The position numbers and the translations under genes are program-made. Under the pieces are notes generated by a model. That model was not told the origin of the DNA. It searched no databases and worked only from the letters and a program-made list of their open reading frames with translations. DNA of 64,000 nt from Montifringilla adamsi (Eukaryota; Chordata; Aves; Passeriformes; Passeridae). Every line of letters starts with the position of its first letter. Positions within the stretch are counted from its first letter, which is position 1. Positions 48,780 through 61,110 of this stretch are shown here, one piece after another. The stretch spans positions 1,302,001 to 1,366,000 of the forward strand of contig JAGGNK010008448.1 of the NCBI GenBank assembly GCA_017590115.1, in the 5' to 3' direction.

Positions 48780-49520
48780 GCTCTTAATGCATCTGAAGAC
48801 CAGTATGTATCCCTTTAGCCTTCCTTTTTCACTAAGGAACTCAAGCGCCAATTTTTTCCATCTTTGCCAAATTTTTTTTAATCTTTCCATCTTTCATCAT
48901 GTATTCTAAAAGGCTCCTTATTGCTACTGCTCTTCTCTGAATGTCTCCAGCCTGTCTGCATCCTTCTCAAGCTATATTGCTGCCATTAGCCATGGAGCTG
49001 CAACCAACATTTTGCTAATGGTAAGTGGAAAACCCTGATGTTCCCTGGAACCTAAGCTTTGTTTTTATGATCCAGGATTTGTCATTTGCACAGTAGCAGC
49101 ACTGTTGATGCCTTTTCAGGTTTTCATCCATTCAATCTTTTTTTCTGCCACTTAAACTCTAGTTCCCCACAAAGAATCTGTGACAGACCGCTTGATTTGT
49201 TTTAAAAACACATCCTATTTTCATCAGACCATTTCTTCAATTTGTCAAGATAATTTTGAGTTCTACAGTCCTTCAATTTACTGAAAATATTATCAGACAC
49301 AAGACATGGTTGTGAAGAACCTGATTCTTCTGCTTTATTCATCCTGTACTAGATTTATCTTCATCACATTTCCCTGATTTGCTTATCTGAACCGGATCAA
49401 AAGCCTTAGTAAAATCACAAACATCTGAAACCTACTCCTTCCTGCATTCTCATGAGGTCAGTTAAAGGAAGCCTAAGAAGGGAAATAGACTGATCTGTTT
49501 AGAAATCCTTTCCTAGTTAT
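48780..49520 (-). mobile_element. Ancient amniote CR1/L3-type LINE, degraded
   Basis: Several landmarks of the complement of the amniote CR1/L3 consensus appear in the correct order: GCATCTGAAGACCAGTATG (about 48789), GCTCTTCTCTGAATGTCTCC (about 48929), CATCAGACCATTTCTTCAAT with TTGTCAAGATAATTTTGA (about 49223-49260), and CATTTCCCTGATTTGC with CAAAAGCCTTAGTAAAATCA (about 49369-49419). Together they span some 700 bases of the reverse-transcriptase region and 3' part, in antisense orientation. Frames are broken and identity is low, consistent with an insertion predating the bird radiation. Edges are approximate. Confidence 0.75.
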
Positions 49521-49906
49521 GATGATGTGAATTTAAACTAAGCTGATGAGTCTTAGTCTTCAGTTCTTCTTTCCTACTTCTCACTGATACAAAGAAAGTA
49601 CTAAAAGAGCATCTGAGCAGTAGACACAAGTGTGCATTCGGCTCAGCAGAATTTTGCAGATGAAGTTGCTGAAGTCAGCAGTATGCAAAGAGATAACAGG
49701 AAAAAATTATTATGTAATTAAAAGTACTACATTTATCATACATTTAAATTAAAAGGTATGATCATTTCACTGCACTAACATGGGTTCTTCCAGAAGGTCA
49801 GACACTTCTGTAGCTTCCTACTGTTGTGAAAAAGGAATATTTTCATACCTTAGACCTCATTGAATCACTGAAGCTAGTCAGCTAAAATATCAGTTAGCAT
49901 ATTGAT

Positions 49907-50080
49907 AGAATCATTAAAGTTGGAAAATACCTACTCCAGCCCCCAGCTCAGGGCACAGCCGGCTTTGAATTCAGATCAAGTTGCTCAAGGCCTTGTCCAG
50001 TCAAGTTCTGAAAATCTGTGGCTCACATTAATTTTCCAGCAGTTATTCACTGTGAAAGCCTTTCTTAGGGAGTGCTGCTG
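49907..50080 (-). mobile_element. Avian CR1 LINE fragment, 3' end
   Basis: Begins AGAATCATTAAAGTTGGAAA, the complement of the CR1 3' tail, then shows CAAGTTGCTCAAGGCCTTGT, GAAAATCTGTGG and CACTGTGAAAGCCTTTCTTA at the spacing of the CR1 consensus. It is truncated at its 5' end like most genomic CR1 copies. It lies about 400 bases from the older CR1/L3 fragment but is a separate insertion. Confidence 0.8.
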
Positions 50081-51488
50081 CAATGCCCACGTTGGCTGGC
50101 CTTAGCACAAATACTGCCTGTGCTCCATCTTTGGTTCTCTCACATCAGATGTGGCCAAAGGCAATGATGTAAGCCACCACTCTGTACCACGCACTTTTTA
50201 TTCTTATAAAATAGGCATTCCTGAAGAAATGTTGTCAGCATGTATCACATGAACTCAAATGGCAAAGTAGCAACCAGTTAACATGAGGAACTTATTTTTC
50301 CTCACATAATATCTTTGTGCTTACAGAATCACCTATTAAAACCTTCCAAAATGTATCAGAACTCCCACCCATATTTATGGCATTACTTAACGTTGAAAGA
50401 AACCTTTTGGGGACTAATAGAGAACAAGGAAGTGGGATTTGGCATCAGCAAGACATTTGAGAGGATTCACAGGTTTTCATAATGAGAAAGGAGAATTTGT
50501 CTGTGAAATTACCACTCTGCATGGAGCTATGCAAATCGCCCTTGGGGCAGGGTAAGATTGGAATGCCGCAGTGGTGGAATGGAAAGTATGAATGCCTCTG
50601 AATGCTGACACACAGAGCACGTAGGAGTGCAAAACTCTTCTGTTCCACTGAGTGAGAGTCCACAGGCCTGCTCCAGTTTCAACCACCTGACACTATCTAG
50701 TAGAAACAAGTCAACTGCAGGCAGGTCTTCCAGTCTGCTGGAGGGAAGTACATCTGCATGAGTAGATGATGATTGTCATTACCAAAATGTCCCTTCATCT
50801 ATTCAGCTCCAAGAAATGGGAATCCCTTACAAATAGAGAGGAATGTTCCCACATTCTTTCCTCTGTGTTAGGGCACGCAGGCTGGCATCAGGTTTAGAGC
50901 TTTTGGATTTAATTTATTTAAACTATTTCTTCCGGAAAACTTATAGCTTTTAAGTACATGTTTAATGAAAAAAAAAATTTATTAATTGACACATCTAATC
51001 ATAACACTATTTTCAGCCAACTTTTTTGTGCACTACAGATTTATACCAAAAAAACCAAAAACCTTCAAATACAATTAAACTACAAAAGAAAAAAAGTTGC
51101 AAAATAAATATAAACTTTTCAAAATTACAATTTTAATGTTGACTCTTCTGAGCAACAATCCTATTCTTAATATATTTCTTACCTGTTTGATTCTATTACC
51201 ACTTTCCATGTTAGAAAACAAAGACCCTGAAAATAAAACATGGTCTATCACAAAGTAATAACCTGGTGGAATTATTTTCTGGGAGAAAAGGAAGAGCCAC
51301 AGCCTGCTGCAGCTTGTCTAATTCCCACTGGCAGACATTCTAACTTTACTTCTTATATCAAAAAAACCAGTTTGTTCTCACCACTGAACCTTCCTGTCAT
51401 TACTGAAACCAAAATCGATGAGATGCAATGATGCATCCAGCTAATCTTACCCAACTTTCAGGAGTAAAATGAGTAAAAACTGGCTGAT
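50081..51488. other. Intergenic DNA, no gene seen
   Basis: Nothing recognised. An AT-rich, A-run-containing stretch lies at about 50960-51180. Confidence 0.55.
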
Positions 51489-51557
51489 CATCCATCCATC
51501 CATCCATCCATCCATCCATCCATCCATCCATCCATCCATCCATCCATCCATCCATCC
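51489..51557. repeat. (CATC)n microsatellite, about 17 units
   Basis: An uninterrupted tetranucleotide run of about 69 bases. It creates artificial repeat peptides in the frames crossing it and is likely to vary in length between individuals. Confidence 0.98.
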
Positions 51558-54500
51558 CTGCTTCTTGCTCTCGCTGTTCCCAGGAGCCCAGTTAGCTGGA
51601 GGCACGCTGGAACCCTTAAGGGAGCTCTCCTACCTCTCACCCAGTGCTTCCTGGCTGACAGAGCCACTTCTCTCCCCATCCAAAGCACTACCCTTGACAC
51701 TGTTACAACCATCTTACTCCCCAGTCTGAATTTGCAGACAGACAGTCTCTACAGAGGCTTCAGCCTAATGGTTCACTCACACCATGGAGCATGAGGAAGA
51801 ATTTGGGAGGACTGCTTTCAATTTACAAGTGATTGCCATTAAAGCTCTGTGGGAGACTGGTACTGTCCTGGCTCCATGTTCACTGCCATCATGTACCAAA
51901 GTAAGATTTCTCTCCTGAAAAAGCAACACTGGCTTCTTCTGTCATACCAAAGTGTTATTTCAAGATGGTAGGTGGATGCTTTACCCCCAAAATTATCACA
52001 TCATTAACTCCATTTCTTTTTGCCAGCCTCTGGATCAGAGCTGCATTCACACACAAGAACTACCAAACCCAAGATCAAGGGAGAGCTATGTTCTTATTAT
52101 ATGACTTGAGGCAAGCTGTAGGGCAACTCAGTTTTCCCCAAAAGATATCCTATTATTATATCAGGTGGTCTTGTTTGGCCCCCATTTTTCTTATCTACTA
52201 CTAAAATGATGCTATATGACTGATGCAATAGAAGAGAGTTCTGGATCATTCCTACAAATTTCCTAGAAATGCATCAGCTTTCCTTAACACACAAATACAA
52301 GTCTTGCAACTTGTAGAAAGGGCTTAGTGTGAGCCACTTGTACCTAGAGAGGTAATATGGAAACCAAGACCAAGTCTCAAGATCACCCAAAGCTTTTGCC
52401 TGCTCTGGACCTGGCCAGCTCAGGCAGAATACAGACATGGGCAGAAAGTCTTCGACCTTTTGAACCTCCACATTGGAAGGAAGACACCCATAGGGACCAC
52501 CTAAGGAACAAAGAAATCCTGTTTCTCTGGGAAACTGCTCTGAAGGACAGGGTAGAAGAGGAAGTAAGCAGACTAAGGGTGAAAAACCCCAGTATGGATT
52601 ATTTTCTTGGATAAAACCTGTAAGGATCGTATGCATTTTTAGCTGCAAACATTGAGAGAAGAGGAATAGTGGAAGACCTAAAGGCATAATGTTAGACAAA
52701 ATCTGATACCTGAGAAGTGGTGTGAGCTCCTGAAAGCAGGTGTCAAATGCACTGATAGTGAAAATCCCAACTAAGGAAATGCTAGATTGCTAATACCTAA
52801 CACGAGGAAACATCTCACTAATAACTTTAAGAGAATAAATATTTATCTGGACTACAAAAGATAACTCTCATCTGTGTACTCCACTTACTCAGCTCTCAAT
52901 AAGAAAGGAAACCTTCAGTGTTTTAACAAAGGCATGGAAACTGAAAGGGACAACTTAATTACTCATTGCAAATGTTAAAATCCCAAAGAGAAGGGCATGT
53001 CCCTAGAGGAAACATCTGGACAGATCAAGGGCTTTTTACCTTGTTTGTTTCTGGGAAACATAATCTTTTAAGCCTACCTTCTTCCCATAAGTACACAAAA
53101 CCCTTAGTGGAAGGCTAACTTTCACTAGAAGCACCAGATTAGTTATAGTTAGTGAAGAAAATAAATATGTATGCATTACATTGTGAGTGATGCGAATAAT
53201 CTGTCAGAGATAAACATACTGTAGAGGAATTTTTCATCAGAATTAGTTAATCTTAACATCAAAGGGATTTTGTACAGTGTTTTTTACAGTGAAATCTGAA
53301 ACCAAATTAATCTCATTTTCTAAATCTCAGTACTTCCCAAATTGCATTTTTACAGCTTAGGCTTGGTAAAATTTGATAAGTGATGGAAGAAGCAGCTGGG
53401 AGCAGGCAGAATCTTTCAAATCAACAAATGAAGCAAATACATACAAATTTCTCTGACATCACAGAATTTGCTTCCTAAATTAAACTGAATTTGGCCTTGA
53501 TTTACAGCTGCTCCAAATGTTTATTCAAGGCTGATCACTCTGCAAGTACTTTCTGGGATTAGATCCCACTTGTTTTGCTGTTTCTCAGAAGGAACCCTAA
53601 CATTTTCATCATCCCTGCTGACACAGAGCACCATCAGATGTCCGATGCTGTCGGTGGAATTGATTGGCACACCAGGACAGCACACAGCTCCACTTTTCTG
53701 CTCATATCAAGGAGTACCACTATAGGGAAAAAACTCTTATTCTTACCCTCAACTTGCTCAATAAAAGGCACCATGGATTTTCAGCACACTGTAATGAACT
53801 GACAATTTTCAGATTCCCCTGCAAGATGATACCAATGCAGAGAGCAATATTTTCTTAAAATACTTCCCTGGGTCTCCTTTCTTACTTTTGACTCCACCCT
53901 GTAGCTGGCTTGAGAGGGAGCACAACCACTTGAAAAAGCACTTCGAGCTTGAAAGAGGTCATCTCTACAGTGTGCAGCAGAGAGACACACCTTCAAATGA
54001 GTAGGAGGATGTTTGGAAATGAAGCCACTCTTCTAACAAGTTGGAAAATATGTGTTATCCAATGGTATAATAAAAGAACTCAATTTCTGAAAAAGCTGCT
54101 TTGAAATACACAGTTGGTCATACAAGGACTTGGCTACAACTTCCTCAAGTACTGTCTGTGCTTTGGGGAAAGCACCACAGAAATAGGAATTTCTACGGTA
54201 TTTAACAAGTTTAAATGTTTAGTCACAGCATAGGTAATTGTTGCATGCAGTACTTGATCAAAAGTATTATGTTCATTTACCATCCGTATACTTTATAATT
54301 TAAATAAAGATGTCCAATTTGTCAGTAAATATTGTCTTTATAGGAAAATGCTGCAAAATTTAGCTTTTCCTGTGTTTACATAACAGTGTGCACTGAGATG
54401 AATTGCTGTTACTGGCTTGCCTGAAACCATTAAAATAATGTATCTTGTCTAACTTAAAAATCACATATTAGTCTTGAATATACACATTGCTCTTGCAATG

Positions 54501-56615
54501 ACACCAGCACCAGGGAGCCAACATAAAGAAAATGAGCCCTGCAGGGACCACAGGAAAATGAATACAAGATTCTGCACAAGTTTCTTAATTGGACAACAGG
54601 ACAGTCTGGCACAACACATTTGTGAGGAAAAGTGGCACTCCGCACCCATGCCTTGCCAAGAGGAAAACAAAAAGGAGAATGTTACTAAATTTACATACAT
54701 CTTAAATACTAATGTTACCTGAGACCACAAGCCTAAATTCAAAACTATAGGTCTTGCATTTAGGCAAGCAGAGGCAGTAGACCTCTGACAAAGCATGCCT
54801 TTGTGATTATATCTAGAATATCACCAGGAGGTCAAATAAAGACATCAGCTGTGTCATCTGCTACTGAGAGGCCCTTAAATGGGATTCTTTTGATGTTGCT
54901 AAGTAGAAAAAAATGGAACATGATAAAAATTTAAGAATAAACATTTGCTGTCAGTACTTACACTTTTAGTTTTTCTCAAGACTTACTTTTGCCTATTCTG
55001 ATAGCCACAGATGCAGTCTGTGGAGTCCTTGTGTCCAGGAGGTAACTTAGTTTAAGGGTAGGGGACATTCTATAAGAAGCAATATACATTAATAATATTT
55101 TAACTGATATTAAGCACATAAATACAATGTCTTCAGGAAGAAATTGCTTAAAAAAATAGAGATAGCAATTGTAGTGACACATTCATCACTAGAAAAATTG
55201 CAAAACTAAGCAATAGTTTACTGTCCAGGGGGATCTGCTAATAAACTGTTCTCTGCAAAGCTGATTTTTTAAAATAAATTGCTACTTCAGAAATAAGAAG
55301 GGAAAAAAGCTTGCTGCTCTCTCTACAACTTGCCTTTTCTTGCAAAGAATATATTAACAAAACATGGTTTACTCTGTATTTCTTAAAGATGCAATTTGAA
55401 TAACCTTCTGAATTGCTCCCAAAATAGAAAACTTCTGTAGCAGAAGGGTGTTGTATCTGTTATACTTCTCTCAGAGCAAAGAATAAAAGCATTGAAAATG
55501 CAGGAACCAATCTGTATGACAAGGTGCCAAGTGTAGTCATAGTAAATCAATAGTCGTGTCCTGCCTTTTATCCCCTGCCTGACAGTCTCAAAATCAAGCT
55601 CATCAGGGTTACTTTAACATGTTCACAAGAACAGTAAGGTTTACCATGACATTTAACTCATGCTTTTTTTCTCTCTGTTAGGAGAAGTAACTCTCATCTC
55701 CCAATTCACTTCCACCGCACATTTCTCAGAAGTCAAAGGCCAGCATGAGGTCCCAAAGGCTCCTTGACCATTGCTGCTAAGTCCAAATGAGGAGAGTCAG
55801 CTGAAAGGCAACAGGCTCACCAAGAAGACAAAGCAAAACTGGCACCCAACTGCAGAAGGGCTTCTCCATGTTTTTAGAACTAAGTGACACTGGGGAACCT
55901 AATCCATGCCAGGTTTGAACTAAAGTGCTTTCTCCAGTGTGCACATGGAGAAGAACACATGAACAGTTAGATTCTGTCTAGTTGCTAATTGACCACTGAC
56001 TAATTGAGGCTAATTGCTGTAGTTTCCATTGCCAGTGTTGGAATGAGTTTAAAACAGCCCAAACCAGTGTCTGTCCTCTCTCATGCTCCTCCCAGCTGGC
56101 TCCCAGAATGGAAAGGCCAAAGAAGGGGTCAAGAGATGGAGCAGGAAGATTAACGGCTTGAATAATCCACAAAGCAGTCAAGAAGCTATGGCCTGGCAGT
56201 TCTCCTCAATGCTTAAAAAAACCCAAACCCAACCAAAAACAAGACCCAAAACTTAACATATAAAATTATTTTCTCTGAAATAGTTGTTGGGTTGAGGTGA
56301 AGCTGAAAAATAAGTTCCCATAATGTCAATGAAAATTTTGACACCTGAGTCCTGCTGGGAAAAGAAAAAACATTACCCAAAAAGTTTTTTGGAAGTGCCT
56401 TCTCAACATTATTTTAAGAGTTGTTTGTGTGGCCTGTCTCCTGATGAATTAAATTTCAGAAGTCTCAAGAAATTAATGAAAATATTTGCTCAGGTTAGCC
56501 ATGGCTCTTCTACAAGAGCAGGCAGCCTAATTCACAGCCTTCACTGTCAGAAGCACCTTGGAGGCTGAGTCCTTGTGTATGTTCTGAAGAAAGCTCTAAG
56601 TTCTGCTTGCAGCCA
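51558..56615. other. Intergenic DNA, no gene seen
   Basis: No known family recognised. A charged 85-codon frame at 52357-52614 (+) and an overlapping 141-codon frame on the minus strand (52274-52699) share the same stretch. Neither could be identified. Confidence 0.5.
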
Positions 56616-56665
56616 ACTGAAACAAGATATACACATTCCTACTGAAACAAGATATACACATTCCT
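56616..56665. repeat. Perfect 25-bp direct repeat
   Basis: A 25-base unit starting ACTGAAACAAGATATACACA occurs twice back to back with no difference (56616-56640 and 56641-56665). Confidence 0.95.
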
Positions 56666-59094
56666 CACTTTTCATGGATTCCTTGGAAGTAGAGCTTTCC
56701 ACAAAAATCTGTTTAGCTCTAGAAATAATCTCTTCTGTGGAGGAAGTGTTCACCTATTACTTGTTGCGCATGTTTTGACACAGTAAATTAAATATTTTCC
56801 AACTCTTTCTGGAAAAGAAGTCAGACAGATCCAGTTACATGGGCACTTTTCTATCAAGGACACGCTCAGCCATAAGTTGTATAGACCTCTGCACACAGCG
56901 AAGTTCTCACCCTTTTCTTCCAAAGGGCAAGTTTTCAGTCTCTCATAGATTAAAAGAAACTTGTTTCACATCAGTTTATTAGCCTTCTAAACAGTCAGAT
57001 AAACACTTAGATGTATGTAGAGATTCAGATATTTACCAAGAATGAAAGGATGCACTTCAAATATCAAGAAGCCCAGCTGAGTGTGCTCATCATTTGGGTG
57101 AAGATGACTCTGACAATATATTCTCAAAATACACCATCTTTAATTTTTGATGTGTTTTTTCCCAGCTCTGCTACCTGCACTTGACTGAACAAACTTTTGT
57201 GATGACTCTGTCTCTGCTCAAAAGAGAGGCCTGTGTTATTCAGACACTATGTTAAATAAGGGATTAAAACTCTCTTGTCCTTAGACAAACAAAAGGTCAT
57301 GTTTATATTTCTGAATTTCACAAACATAAGATGATTCATATTCATGTTACCATGTGCTTTTCTCTATAAGGTAATGGATCAAGGACTTGAATCCAACACT
57401 GAACCCTTTTGATCCCTGACCACTAGAGATGCTTGTTCTCATTAGGTCCACTGAGATCATTGGGCCAACCTGACCTCCTATATGTCACAATCCATACATT
57501 TCATTCAGGTTGGTGCTGACCAAGAGTGCCAGTCATCCAAGACAACCATTAAAATAGGTGCAGAGCACAGCAGAGCTCAGCTGTGGTCACTTGAAACGGT
57601 GGCAGCAGGCAGCTGCAGGGGGAGACAGGCCTGGGGGTGATCAAAGCAGCAAGGGGCTCCCCAGGCACAGCAAAGAGACCATGAAAGGAGACAAAAGGAA
57701 AGCAGAAAAATATAAAAGACAACACTGTCTTCATCTAAAAATGAAAAAATTACTCTTATCTCATCCTCAGAACCCCCTTATTTCCTTTCATTTCATCCCA
57801 AACTCTGCTTAGCTGCTCCCAGCCTTCCTTTTCTTTTTCCTATTCTGCTGAATCTCTTTTTGCTACCACTGAAAAAATAAATTTGAAAACCTCCAACTTT
57901 CTCAGCATAGGAACATGCAAATTGATCTACCTCACTAAGAAGATTTTGGCTGTCTCTGTCAGCCAGGAGTTTCCCAGCATATAAAGATCTGATTAATGTG
58001 AGATTTGAAAGTAACATTCAAAACTACATTTTCAAAACTGATCTAAAAATACTAACAGAAGTTATTATTATGTTTCCACAGCAGAAAAATTCCCTAATTT
58101 CCCATAATTATAGCTAAGCCTCACAAAGAGAGGTTATAATCAGAATAATAAAACTGTTTGTTGAAGCATTCTCTTGGTAGGACTGAAATTGCAGTTTCAA
58201 GCAAGATGCTTGTTCTTTCTGAAAACTGAAAGCATCAAACATTTTAACAACAATATGGAATAAAAATAAATTTAACATAGTAATATTAAGTCGGTTTTAT
58301 ATTGGAAATTAGTCTTTTCCAGAATGCAGAAAGAAGAGACATTGCTGCTGAGCCTATTCCCTTTAATGTCAGCAAAGGCTGATGCAAGCTCCCCAACAGA
58401 AAGAAATCCATCAAGATTTCTTCAAGACAGAAGGAAACTCCTCCCTCACCTGTGCAGAAATGAATTTGTGCTTTATTTTATTAAATGGACAAAAGCATAG
58501 TTTGCAAATATGCTTGTAACCCTACTCATGCCCTCTCATCTATAATGAATCCCCTGGATTTATTTTTCAAAAGAACAAATTATAAATGGCAAGAATAGAT
58601 TTGAAATTAGACATAGGTTCTACTGCATTATATCTAGCCAGGCTGGTTCTCACCTTAATTCTAATTACTTCAAATTATTCCTGAAAAGCCTCAAAATGAG
58701 AGAACTCCCTTGGAGCCCCACTCCAGCATTAGAAATGCTATTCTTCCTAAGTGGAAGGAAAACTGTCTGCTAGATGTTCCTCCAAGAGCCTTGGCTGTAG
58801 AGATGACAATGATAAATCTCATCATATCCGCTGAGTTGCTCAACTTGGGAAACTTCCTTATTCAGTAGGAGTTACATCAGCTCCCGCACGCTGCCAGCCT
58901 CTTCCTTCCCTCCCACACAGCCACTCACTGGATTAGCCTGACACTTTCCTACATCCTTCTACACATGGAAATATTCCATATCCCACAAATATGCAGAGGC
59001 TTTTTGTGTTGGTGAAACTGTAATGCCCAAGAAATGTCAGGGCTAACAGGAAACAAGCATCATAGTAAGAAGAAGCTAAAGCTTAAAATATTCT

Positions 59095-59126
<32 letters not shown>

Positions 59127-60899
59127 CAAAAAAACAAAAAAGCAACAACCCTGCACTTTGAAATACACAGAATAACTGAGCTATGCACATCAAGAAAATT
59201 CTGTCCAGCTGCACAAGCTGAGGCAGCTCAATTCTCCAGAGTTAAGTAAGGCTGTAGGGTTGATGCTTGTGAAGCAGATTGGCTTGATCTGCATTTAGAC
59301 ATCACTCATAGTTCTCTTACAGGTTATCTGCATCCTCCAGAAACTCTCAGAGATCTAAGGACTTTGAAAGCTCAAATGGAAACAGAGTCATATTAGGTGC
59401 ACTCAGCTAAAAAGGAACAAGCAGATATCATCCCAACCAAATCCACCAGGGAAACAGAACCTCCCAAACCCTACACTTATGCCTGGTGCAGCCATCTCCA
59501 AATCTCTGAAACACAACAGGCAACATTGTCTCTCATTTCTACCCCTGCAGTCACCACAGTTCCAAACAGCTAATATTGTTTTGTGGGGTTTCCAAGCCAA
59601 AGCCCACCCTAAGCCTTCCTCAGCAGACCCTGAACTCAGCACAACCTTTACCGGCCACAGAAGCTCTTTTACTGCATTACCATAAACATTTCATTTTAAA
59701 AGAGCAAGGCCCTTTCTAGACTTCATTCTGCAGTTGACTGATGTACCACATGATGCTAAAGTTACTTTGAGTTTTTGGACTGGAATTAACATTTGAGAAA
59801 GCAATGAAAGAGATTTTTGCATTCAGAGATCACGGTATTACTGTTTCTCTTCATAAGCATTACAAAAACAATCAATAACAAACTTTGCAGTCCCAGCCCC
59901 ATTTCTCAAGTGCTGTCTTGAGCACAGTTTTATACAAACATAGCAGATATTTCAAATTCTCTAAGAAACAAGCAAAAGGTGCTTAGGATCCCACTCTACC
60001 TGACAAAATCCAGCAGAAAAACATCCTCTCTGGATCATTTCTACAACCACCTCTAACCAAAAAGGTAATTTACCCATCTCCATAACCAGAGATCAAGCAC
60101 TTCAGTCGCTACCAGACCCAGAGAAAATATTTTCTGAAGCAGTCAGTCAGCTCTGTTTCTATAACACCTGTGAGTGAACCTTCCTCTCCATCTCCAGCCT
60201 CAAACACTGACCCCAATCAGTGGGGTCAGACCACCCTGGCTCTAACACAGGTGTCCCAGCTGGCCTCTGAATTTAGGGTAAGCCATTTTTCCCACTGTGG
60301 TACAAGCTGAAAGCCTTCTGCCACGTGAGCAAGGCAGGCTTGAGGGACCAAGCTGAAGCTGCAGGAACTGGGCAGAGCCATCGAGGGTCTCCAATGTTTG
60401 AGAGTGCATTTTGAGGGATGAGAAACAGGACAGGAAAAGGGTTACCTCATAGCCTTGTACTACGGTGTCAATGATAACTTTAGTCAGATGATGTAAGAAT
60501 GGTGCCTTGCTCATCGAAAAAAGGAGACAGAAATGCTATTCAGAAACTGTGTGACAATAATTTCACTTCCTGATTAAGGTTCACTTTGCTGATTTCATTT
60601 TCCCCATTATGTTTCCCGAGCCAAGCTTTTGTGCTGCACTTGAAAGAAAATTATTGAATGAAGGAACATACATGTTAGGAGACTTCCTGTCAAGTCATTA
60701 ATGGACAAAACTCAAAACACTCATCATTTTTGACCATATTTTTTCAACATAATTTTTTGCTATTTTTTGTTCCTTTACCTGTCATAAATGGGTCAGCACA
60801 ACAATTTTTTAAATCTCTCCTTACGGTTTTTTGGAGTTAAACATGTAAAACATGCTCTTCATCTTTTCTGCTCTCACCAAGTCTAGCAGCTAGTAAGTA
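56666..60899. other. Intergenic DNA with one long poly(A) run
   Basis: No exon recognised. A run of 26 A at 59101-59126, followed by interrupted A runs, has no retroelement body that could be recognised upstream. A weak CR1-like word cluster near 57455-57500 was not strong enough to annotate separately. Confidence 0.5.
59101..59126. repeat. Poly(A) run, 26 bases
   Basis: Uninterrupted A26 followed by CAAAAAAACAAAAAAG. Confidence 0.95.
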
Positions 60900-61110
60900 A
60901 ATCCTCAGTAAATGAATGATTTAGTTAAAATAAATTTAAATATTACAATTATAAAGTACAATATTAATACATACCATTAGCAAAATACAATAATTTTATA
61001 TTAATATAATCACCACAATTAATTTTATACTATGTAAATTCATTAAATATTTTCAATTATAAAGTAATAGTCTAAATAAAGTTAATTTTTAAAATGCAAT
61101 TAACAATGAA
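60900..61110. other. Very AT-rich block
   Basis: About 200 bases made almost wholly of A and T, with many TTAAT, AATATT and AATTATAAAGTA words. The last occurs twice (about 60945 and 61055). No coding potential. It may act as a matrix-attachment-like or easily unwound region, but this is only compositional inference. Confidence 0.5.

Noticed and set aside
51488..51729. Frames with IHPS or DGWM repeat peptides
   Set aside because: They are translations of the CATC microsatellite, not genes.
52357..52614. Charged 85-codon frame with a protein-like composition
   Set aside because: No family recognised and the opposite strand is open over the same bases; kept only as a note in the interval entry.
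57455..57500. Word cluster (CCAACCTGACCTCCTATAT) resembling the start of an amniote CR1-L3 consensus
   Set aside because: Only about 40 bases agree and neighbouring sequence does not continue the match.
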